The notes under the pieces were generated by a model that did not search any database, was not told where the DNA came from, and was given only the letters and a program-made list of their open reading frames with translations. From Sabellastarte sp. h YS-2021 (taxonomy: Eukaryota > Annelida > Polychaeta > Sabellida > Sabellidae): a stretch of 64,000 nucleotides of DNA. The position numbers and the translations under genes are program-made. The stretch lies in contig OZ024935.1 in assembly GCA_964017235.1 (NCBI GenBank), positions 91,201,207 to 91,265,206 of the forward strand. Reading direction: 5' to 3'. Below are positions 56,921-64,000 of this stretch, one piece after another; positions within the stretch are counted from its first letter, which is position 1, and every line of letters starts with the position of its first letter.

Positions 56921-57133
56921 AATACAAAATTGGGTTTTGAACCCCACCATTTCACTTTCCATACTTTCCGGCGTTCAGGAGCCACACTGGCCTACAATGC
57001 TCATATACCAGTAAGGCAGATCAAGAGGCATGGCTCCTGGACGTCGGATTGTGTGTGGACCTACATCCAGCAAGATCAGGCCTATGGGGAAAGGATTGCT
57101 ACTTCCTTTGCTGCTATGCTTGATAATGCTTGA
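56921..57133 (+). pseudogene. tyrosine recombinase, C-terminal fragment
   Basis: The frame reads KLGFEPHHFTFHTFRRSGAT, with the H-x-x-R motif (His at about 56960, Arg 56969), then QIKRHGSWTSDCVWTYIQQD, which has the second His/Trp and the nucleophile Tyr (about 57062). It ends normally with TGA after SFAAMLDNA. Catalytic residues of the C-terminal half are intact; the N-terminal half is missing. The family recombines DNA through a 3'-phosphotyrosine and integrates circular element DNA. A Crypton-type source is the main alternative, but the repeats downstream favour a retroelement. Confidence 0.75.
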
Positions 57134-57156
57134 TGTCCTACCCTAAGTTTGGGCTT

Positions 57157-57800
57157 GGGGTTCTTTATCTGATATATATATTGCATCTTTTATAATCCTG
57201 TAATTGTATAAACTGTTATAAACTAATCCTTATTTGTAAATATTAATTAATGTGCAGTAACTGCCTTAATCTCTCAGGTTTCATGGTGTATCAGTCATCA
57301 TAGTAACAATGTCATTACACTTCCTTCATATATCAGTACCTTATGGCAGGTACTTTAAGAGTACTTTATTATTTCAATGTCCAAGTTAAATCTATAAGTT
57401 TCTATCAAAAAGTCACTCTTGGCCCCATAGGGGCCTTCTGGTGGTTAACACTATTTCATTGTATCCTTGGGCCAAAGGTCCTGAAACAACAACTAAGGTC
57501 ATTCACCATCATAAATCAAGTAATTTATGGTGTTCAGGTAATCTTAGCCCTAGTAGAACCTCTCCTTTAGTATTAATTTGACTATGTAGCATGTGATAGT
57601 AATGTCACTGGCACTAATTGTCGGTGGTTAATAAGTAATGGCCAATGCAACTTGGTCAAGTGTGTTATACCATGTGTATGTGTTATCTAGTAATATACAT
57701 GTTTTGGACTGTTACATATTTAGTAGTCTCATTTATCCTTGTGTATATGAATAAACTAATACCCGCATGCTGGTGTTTCTCTTGGGGTGGTGGGGGCCTG
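57157..57800 (+). repeat. direct repeat B1
   Basis: It starts GGGGTTCTTTATCTGATATA and ends GGTGGTGGGGGCCTG. An ORF (57343-57570) is identical in B2 but has no domain and need not be coding. Confidence 0.9.
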
Positions 57801-58219
57801 TCATTAGTGGTGTCAGGGCACCACGCCTGTCAGGCCTCCACCCCAGGAGACAATAATTGAGGGCCACCTTAAGCCCTAGTGGATAGAAGGTTAGATGCTG
57901 AAATGGGTCATGCGGGTCAGGTCAGTGTAGTTTACCCTGGTTACCAGGGTCATCCAATAACAGAGGGCCTGGGGTTCCAATGAAATTCCTAGAAGGGCAA
58001 ACTGTTCAGTTTGAATCTAGAATTTGAAAGACATGCAAGGAAACACAAATTTTATTTCCCTCCCACCCTTCCCACTTTGCTGGATTTTACTATTTTATGG
58101 TTTTAGCAGTAACACATTTTACTTATTTTAACTTATACCTTCATGTTAATTGTCTGTGTACACAGTTGTACATGCGGTGGTTTATCCTATACACATGGGG
58201 TGGGGTTCTTTATCTGATG
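57801..58219 (+). repeat. segment A2 between B1 and B2
   Basis: It starts TCATTAGTGGTGTCAGGGCA and ends ATGGGGTGGGGTTCTTTATC then TGATG, so the first 17 bases of the B repeat occur twice in a row at the A2/B2 junction. Confidence 0.6.
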
Positions 58220-58866
58220 GGGGTTCTTTATCTGATATATATATTGCATCTTTTATAATCCTGTAATTGTATAAACTGTTATAAACTAATCCTTATTTGT
58301 AAATATTAATTAATGTGCAGTAACTGCCTTAATCTCTCAGGTTTCATGGTGTATCAGTCATCATAGTAACAATGTCATTACACTTCCTTCATATATCAGT
58401 ACCTTATGGCAGGTACTTTAAGAGTACTTTATTATTTCAATGTCCAAGTTAAATCTATAAGTTTCTATCAAAAAGTCACTCTTGGCCCCATAGGGGCCTT
58501 CTGGTGGTTAACACTATTTCATTGTATCCTTGGGCCAAAGGTCCTGAAACAACAACTAAGGTCATTCACCATCATAAATCAAGTAATTTATGGTGTTCAG
58601 GTAATCTTAGCCCTAGTAGAACCTCTCCTTTAGTATTAATTTGACTATGTAGCATGTGATAGTAATGTCACTGGCACTAATTGTCGGTGGTTAATAAGTA
58701 ATGGCCAATGCAACTTGGTCAAGTGTGTTATACCATGTGTATGTGTTATCTAGTAATAATATACATGTTTTGGACTGTTACATATTTAGTAGTCTCATTT
58801 ATCCTTGTGTATATGAATAAACTAATACCCGCATGCTGGTGTTTCTCTTGGGGTGGTGGGGGCCTG
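58220..58866 (+). repeat. direct repeat B2
   Basis: Near-identical to B1. The visible difference is TAGTAATAATATAC here against TAGTAATATAC in B1. Confidence 0.9.
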
Positions 58867-59026
58867 AGCTTTATTCTAGTCATGTCAGAAGCAGATTAAT
58901 ATGTCATAAAGAGTTTTTAGTTTATGCTTTATATTTTACTATTTATCCCAACTTTTACTATGAAATTTATGTATATTTTATTATTATCTATGAATGAGTG
59001 TGAACACACTATGTAAATGTATCTGA

Positions 59027-59032
59027 AATAAA
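59027..59032 (+). promoter_or_regulatory. poly(A) signal AATAAA
   Basis: CTGAAATAAAGTACC followed by a T-rich stretch, downstream of the exon sequence that resumes at 58901. It is consistent with the end of the plus-strand gene. Confidence 0.5.
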
Positions 59033-59039
59033 GTACCTT

Positions 59040-59930
59040 TCATTTGATATTTTTATTTAAAATTTACTCAAAATAGTTTTAACGACACCAGTCAATACGT
59101 TCCATTAACATGCCCACAAGAATTATGATAAATAATCATTGACTATAAATACACACACTATAAAAATGTCAATCTTTTATATCAACAACAACATGAGGCA
59201 ATAATCCCATTGAATTTGAAACTATTCCATTAAAGGCTTCGAGAGAACTGCTCAACTTGTGGACGATTTAGTTCCCGATTTTCATGCTCTGTGTCCAGTA
59301 AATTTATATGATCGATAAAAAGCCTAAAGAATATTTTCCAACTTTGGCACCATTGAAGTTTTGCTCTGTATATATTCTGTGATTTTAGTCAAGATGTTGT
59401 CAGAGGTCGCTTATTTGCTATCATCTAATTTAAAACCTTGACATAATTATTGTGAAGACTTTAGTAATATTAGTAGTTATTCCTTCCTCCTTTTAGTTAC
59501 ATACTTAGTGACCTTCAGAGGTCGCCTATTTATCACCAGAGTTTATATTTCTGACTCCCTTGTTTTGTTAAAATCTTATTACTTACTTCCTTCATAATGT
59601 CCTCATGTGGCATTGTAAGGAGAAACCACACCTAATATGTATTCATGTATGCTTATTAAAAGGTTGTTGGCTTTTGCCAACTGTTATTAGGATCATTTAT
59701 AATTCGCTATAGGTCTTAATAAATATTTTTAACACCCTTTCTGCATATTATTGGTCCCTGGGAATGTTAGGCAATTTTCCATATCAGCCAATGGAGATTT
59801 TGAACTTCATCAACTCAGTTGTCTTGCTGGGCCCGGGGGACAGAGACAACATGCTCATTAGAGTCAGTTTGGGCAGCTATGGGTCAGATTAAGATGAGAA
59901 AATTTTAATACTCAGATATGATCTACTGTT
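59040..59930. other. unannotated stretch between gene end and Harbinger remnant
   Basis: AT-rich to about 59.75 kb. GACAGAGACAACATG and GGGCAGCTATGGGTCAG at 59840-59890 may be further decayed transposase. Confidence 0.4.
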
Positions 59931-59934
59931 CAGA

Positions 59935-60200
59935 GGTGGTAGAAATGTGAACTATTTCCTGTTCAGGGGTGATGCCTTTGCCTAACGAAGCCTTTGTTGT
60001 AGGAGAGCCATCAACAAAAATGAAAGGAATCATAAGTACACTATATCCGGGGATAGAACAGTGGTTGAAAATGCATTTAGGATCCTGGTCAAACAATTAA
60101 GAGTTCTCCTAGGAACAGAGCAGAAGTGCCCAGAAGTGATCACCAAACATCACAAGAGGGGCACTCTATAACACCCTGAAAAATGGGCAGAGCAACACAG
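59935..60200 (+). pseudogene. PIF/Harbinger transposase, C-terminal remnant
   Basis: The frame at about 60050-60170 reads GDRTVVENAFRILVKQLRVL, then EQKCPEVITK. This matches the conserved VENAFGIL-x-RFRVL-x-PEVVTKIV segment of the DDE_Tnp_4/HARBI1 family, including the final catalytic Glu in VEN. Just upstream, GGTGATGCCTTTGCC (about 59968) fits the GDDAFPL motif that holds the second catalytic Asp, with stops between. It is badly broken and lacks the N-terminus. It acts with a Myb/MADF partner in intact elements, and such a partner gene lies at 22.2 kb. Confidence 0.75.
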
Positions 60201-61020
60201 TCCTGAAGATGACTCTCCCCAACCAGATAAGCAGAAAGTGCCTGGATAGGCTGGAATAGAATTGTGAAATCCATAAGGACTGGCAACAGAGCAAAGAGAT
60301 GTAGTCATGGACATGTGGGTCAATAAGGAAGCCATATTGGGCAGGATGAATAAATATGAGGGAAACTGTAGCCTTATCCTGCAACCAGGCTCATTGTGGA
60401 CTAATCTAGGTCCTTTTCAGGTCTGCAAATTATTCCGAGAAGTTTTTGTAAGCTTGTACCCGCACTCAACGCAGCATCCCACTTCCACATACATTACCCT
60501 GAAGTATGTAAAATTACAGCAAAAAATAGAATCAAAAGGTAATAAAATTTCACTTAAATTTGGACTTAAAACCCAAGTACAACAAATTTGGAAGGAAAGT
60601 CATTATTTTGTAATGCCAAAAATGAAATATGTAAAGAATGTCCCTGTTGACTGCACATAATTTCCTCACAGCTGTGCAACACTGTGTTTGGTGAAATAAT
60701 ATTGTACACCTCAAATGGAGGGAGATTCTGGGTTTATACCATTCACCAGTGATCAAAAGGGACATATTTTGGGAAAGGGGGCTCCAAACTACTATGACCA
60801 CTTAGAAATCTTTACTGGAGACATTTACTATGTTTTAAATTTGACAAAAATATATTTGACAAGTGTTTTTAGCTTTTGTACTGTGTGGCATTTTATTTGT
60901 TCTTTTTGTTTTGTGAAGGGATGTTGTTATGTACATAGAAGAGCTACGGCTGATTACTTTTTTGTACCATTTTTTTCCTGAAAAGGATCCGTTTATAATA
61001 ACAGTGGAATACTACAGCCT
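60200..61020. other. open frames without recognised domain
   Basis: Plus-strand frames at 60307-60660 (117 codons) and 60715-60981 (88 codons) have no motif I recognise and may be transposon remnant. Confidence 0.3.
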
Positions 61021-61069
61021 TTATTGGAGGCTTGTAGAGCTATTATGGCGCTGCTGTTAGTGGTGTTAA

Positions 61070-61260
61070 AACATAGGAAGTCAGTGGTTTCTGTGTTGGT
61101 CGCTGCTGAAAAGTCAGTGGTGGTCAGTGGTGTCATGGTTGCTGGTGTGTACAACTGTTACAAATCAGTGGTTCTGATATTGGCTGCAAGACTTCAGAAA
61201 AAAATGCTAGGTATGCTGGACAGTTGTGTGCTGATCGTTGTTGAAAATCAAAAAGTCAGA
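61070..61260. repeat. short imperfect tandem repeat
   Basis: GTCAGTGGTTTCTGTGTTGG, GTCAGTGGTGGTCAGTGGTG and ATCAGTGGTTCTGATATTGG recur with GCTGCTG words. The Val-rich ORF across it is probably an artefact. Confidence 0.5.
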
Positions 61261-61425
61261 TGTAATTGATGGTGGATTGTGGAATGTCTTTGTTGGTAAT
61301 ATTAACTAGTTTCACAAGGGTTGGCTTTATCCCAAGATTCATCCGACTGTAAAGAGTCTGTTGATGATGAGGTAGAGGTGGGAGAAGGTTTGTCTGTCCG
61401 TTTGTTGGCTGTACAAAATCTGTGA

Positions 61426-61659
61426 TTATTGATGATTGTCACTGATGTTGATCAGGAACATATAAAACGGTCTGTGAAATGACATGTTGAACTGGGCTGC
61501 GACCTTAGGTGCTGTGGAACACTGGAAGAAGTTCTCTATCAAGTCTGTGCACGCTGTTGGGGTTGAGTTTGTACTCTCATTAGGCTCATTAAACTTTGTG
61601 AGAATTATACTCAGGATCCAGAAGAATGTGAATGTAGCATAAGTCGAAAGGAATAACAC
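61426..61659 (-). other. candidate coding remnant, copy 2 of duplicated block
   Basis: A 77-codon minus-strand frame includes ATFTFFWILSIILTKFNEPN and LIENFFQCSTAPKVAAQF. The first part matches the block at 42040-42110. No family recognised. Confidence 0.25.
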
Positions 61660-61778
61660 ACTTATTGTAATGTATATTTAAACTCAGCTCAACATCTTCT
61701 TGTACTACTCTATTCAAAGCACTAGTTAACCCACTGTACAAGTAGAGTTCAAGCTCTCTAGCGACTTGTATTTACATA

Positions 61779-61966
61779 ACTGAAAGACAGAGACTCAGGA
61801 ATGACCATTTATCAACTTTAGCCTACTACCGGGGATAGGGCAAATCACAGATGGCTGCAATTTGAAGTGGTCATCCTAGCCACTCTGTATCTCCCTGTAC
61901 CTGGGATCAATCCCAGGACCTCTTGGTTTTTAGGCGAAGTGTATTATTCATTAGACACCGTGGAAA
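61779..61966 (-). mobile_element. SINE family B, inverted, orthologous to 42153
   Basis: AACTGAAAGACAGAGACTCA, CTACTACCGGGGATAGGGC, ACCTGGGATCAATCCCAGGA and ATTAGACACCGTGG. The outer flank ATTCATTACATATTG matches the other copy. Confidence 0.85.
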
Positions 61967-63148
61967 ATTCATTACATATTGTAAAATACTTCTTTAATCT
62001 GGATATTTTGAGATTTCCTTAGACTAATCAGAAATGAGATGTTTAGAAGTTACAGTTATTATAAACAAAATCATGAAGTATCTATTAAATAGTTTCTAAT
62101 TTAGAGTTGGTATTTATTTTTATTTATAGCTGAGTCTATAGACTATATTTATTTTCAGGTTTTCTAGACTTTTCTGTAGCAGTTCTTACATTTTAACTCA
62201 GCTGTAAAGATTTGCTAATTTATATCTTAAGATAGGTTTCAATAACTGAGACTATTAACCATAAATTTACCTGAATATTCCCTCATTGTCAATAATTAAA
62301 AAATTTTTTTTTCTACTAAGTCTAAGTCTTTAATCTAAACGAGCTTTCTAATTTATATTTTTAAAATTTCTATATAATTGTAAACTATGATGACGTCACA
62401 GAAATCATGTTCGAAACCATTGCGAGTGTACAATACTGAAGTAGCCAAGTGGTTTCTTCAGACATAATTCTGATGTGCTCCATCTTACTTTTATGGAGCT
62501 ACAACTTATCTTTGATAAGCAACAACTTATCTTTATGGTGCTATGACTTCTCTTAAAACATTATAAATAAAATATGACTCATTATTATGTGTCTTTAACA
62601 ATGATAAAAATTAAAATTTATACACAAATTCCTATTTTCCTATTGCTTTAAGATTCCAGAATGGGTATCCAGATGTGATTGGTAAAACTCTGATCCCAAA
62701 TATGGCATTCATACACTATTTTTAACAAAATTGATGTTTTTGTCTTCATTTAAAAATCTTATTAGAGAGCATTATGGCCTTTTAAAAACACTGAAAATTA
62801 ATAATAATGCCTGCATATATCATGGCTCTTTTGGCAAATTTGGAGGTAAATCATAATGTCCACATTGTTATACCCAGGTTACAATTTCATGAGTTATAGT
62901 AAGACCAAGCTTATTTATTTCTTTGGATGACACTAATGGTACATTATTTTGAATTATAACAAAAAGCATACACAATTGTTTGAAACTGTAGGAACTTGGA
63001 CAACGAATTCTCTCTTTGGAATGGATCACCCAATTCCCTTTCAGTGAAAGACTTTACACATTTAAGCGTAACAGTTAAAGATAAGCCAGGGTTTTAGTGA
63101 CTAGTAACTCTAAACTCATTCTGTATAAATAAATGTATGTTATTACAG
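61967..63148. repeat. segmental duplication copy 2 (matches parts of 42.3-46.7 kb)
   Basis: Shared runs: TAAAGATTTGCTAATTTATA; CTCATTGTCAATAATTAA; TATGATGACGTCACAG; GGTATCCAGATGTGATTGGT; AAATCATAATGTCCACATTG; AGTAAGACCAAGCTTATTTA. Copy 1 has long extra segments between them. Confidence 0.75.
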
Positions 63149-63193
63149 GAAGTGGAAGTAAATAGCTGTTTTGAATAAGATTTACAATCGGAG
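63149..63193 (+). pseudogene. duplicate of the 45-nt exon, with stop
   Basis: Acceptor GTTATTACAG and donor GAG|GTCAGT are kept. The frame reads EVEVNSCFE then TAA at 63176. It is either an inactive copy or a sign that the exon call is wrong. Confidence 0.4.
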
Positions 63194-64000
63194 GTCAGTC
63201 AGAATGAACTTTAATGCTAAAATCCTGGGCCCACATATACCAAACCACCATTACACCAAAAAAATCTTCAAATTCGATAAACTGGTCAAAAATATGAATG
63301 AGTCCTAGAGAATGTTTGGAAAAAGGAAAACAGACTTTTAAGGAAATTCTAAATTCTGCTAGTCATTAGTTTCCTGTAAGCAAGGAATCTTAATACTTTA
63401 TCCTATATATTTTTTTTCTGGGCAAGAGTGTATCTACATTAACAAAATTTAGAGTTTAGTTGGATTTGATTTATTTCTGAAGATGGCTATTTTACTTGAA
63501 ATATACAGGTTCAGGTTATGTATGGCAACAGAATACATATAAAACTTATAAACGCTCATGTAGATTACGTTGGCATTTGGTATAAATTTTGCATTAAAAA
63601 GAATGTCAAACACTGTTAACTCTTAGATTCTTTTTAAAGATTCCCTTAAGTAATGAAAATGCAAAGTAACTTTGGTGAACAAAGTTTGGAAGTTTATCCT
63701 TATGAAGCACTTAACAGTGTTAATTACAATATTCTACTGGGATCCCTTATTTAAGGTTTCCTTACAGTAGACTAAGAGTAGCACTTTACGGTCACCTTAC
63801 CGAAGGATATTTATGATCGTCGTCAAGTAAAGCTACCTTAGAAAGACAAGAGGTCTAAGCAAATATAGGTAGAGGTCTTATTGTGATTATTTTTTTCTCT
63901 GATAAGACCTTATGGACAGCAAAACCCTTGAGCAATGATGATAGACCAAGCTGCTGGGGTTGTTCCTCCACTGGAGGCGACACTAACCAAACCTTACCAA
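63194..64000. repeat. segmental duplication copy 2, continuing to window end
   Basis: It matches 52154-52865 in order (GAGTCCTAGAGAATGTTTGG; TTATGTATGGCAACAGAAT; AACAGTGTTAATTACAATAT). Beyond about 63910 no match to copy 1 was followed. Confidence 0.65.

Larger units (their letters stand above)
56920..58866 (+). mobile_element. 5'-truncated Ngaro/DIRS-like tyrosine-recombinase retroelement
   Basis: It begins in a tyrosine recombinase frame and continues into direct repeats B1 (57157-57800) and B2 (58220-58866), which differ by little more than a 3-base insertion, with a distinct 419-bp segment between. The order recombinase, B1, A2, B2 is the 3' end of Ngaro/PAT-type elements, whose split direct repeats are A1...B1-A2-B2. 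The A1 end and the RT/RNase H genes are missing. It is flanked by a 34-bp direct repeat starting AGCTTTATTCTAGTCATGTC (56886-56919 and 58867-58900), unusual for this group, which mostly integrates without target duplication. Confidence 0.7.

Noticed and set aside
57343-57570. 75-codon ORF in B1 and B2 as a conserved gene
   Set aside because: Identity between B1 and B2 comes from element replication, not coding constraint; no domain.

Overview
This looks like non-coding-rich animal nuclear DNA, most likely from a mollusc and perhaps a bivalve. It is AT-rich, has GT-AG introns, vertebrate-type poly(A) signals, YY1-like motifs and several families of tRNA-derived SINEs with an (AAATA)n tail. There is no sign of bacterial gene organisation. 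The species assignment is inference; nothing in the window fixes it.

Genes. Only two transcription units can be argued for. (1) A minus-strand gene spans about 4.26-44.42 kb. Three exons join in matching phase across a 37 kb and a 2 kb intron and give a 219-residue secreted, cysteine-rich precursor that looks like a neuropeptide or peptide-hormone prohormone of a family I cannot name. (2) A plus-strand gene at about 52.1-59.0 kb has a 45-nt exon, a Cys-rich exon, a 592-nt exon of unknown family and a plausible terminal exon ending in AATAAA. That terminal exon is split by a tyrosine-recombinase retroelement.

Mobile DNA fills most of the rest. There are at least three tRNA-derived SINE families (called A, B and C here), often nested with clear target-site duplications, and a CR1/L2-like LINE (RT remnant at 8.2-9.4 kb plus many 3' ends finishing in an AGAAT-type microsatellite). 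The DNA transposons include a 2.7 kb element carrying a MADF-domain gene behind its own TATA box (21.4-24.1 kb), a second TIR element of similar plan ending at 49.69 kb, a PIF/Harbinger transposase remnant at 59.9-60.2 kb, and several MITEs, one with TA duplications inside a minisatellite. A truncated Ngaro/DIRS-like element at 56.9-58.9 kb has near-identical 645-bp direct repeats.

Tandem arrays are common: minisatellites at 10.3-11.2, 16.3-16.8, 28.9-29.5, 40.1-40.4, 43.6-43.8 and 55.1-55.4 kb, and a satellite of about 148 bp at 48.2-48.6 kb. A diverged segmental duplication relates about 42.0-52.9 kb to about 61.5-63.9 kb. It shares an orthologous SINE B and a 45-nt candidate exon, intact in one copy and carrying a stop in the other.

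Layout: 0-4 kb SINEs and MITE; 4.2-6.9 kb exons 3 and 2 of the precursor gene; 7.8-9.4 kb SINE and LINE; 10-11.2 kb minisatellite with MITE; 11-21 kb mostly intronic repeats; 21.4-24.1 kb MADF element; 25-41 kb LINE ends, SINEs, hairpin and minisatellites inside intron 1; 42-53 kb duplicated block copy 1 including precursor exon 1; 52-59 kb second gene with YR element; 60-64 kb Harbinger remnant and duplicated block copy 2.
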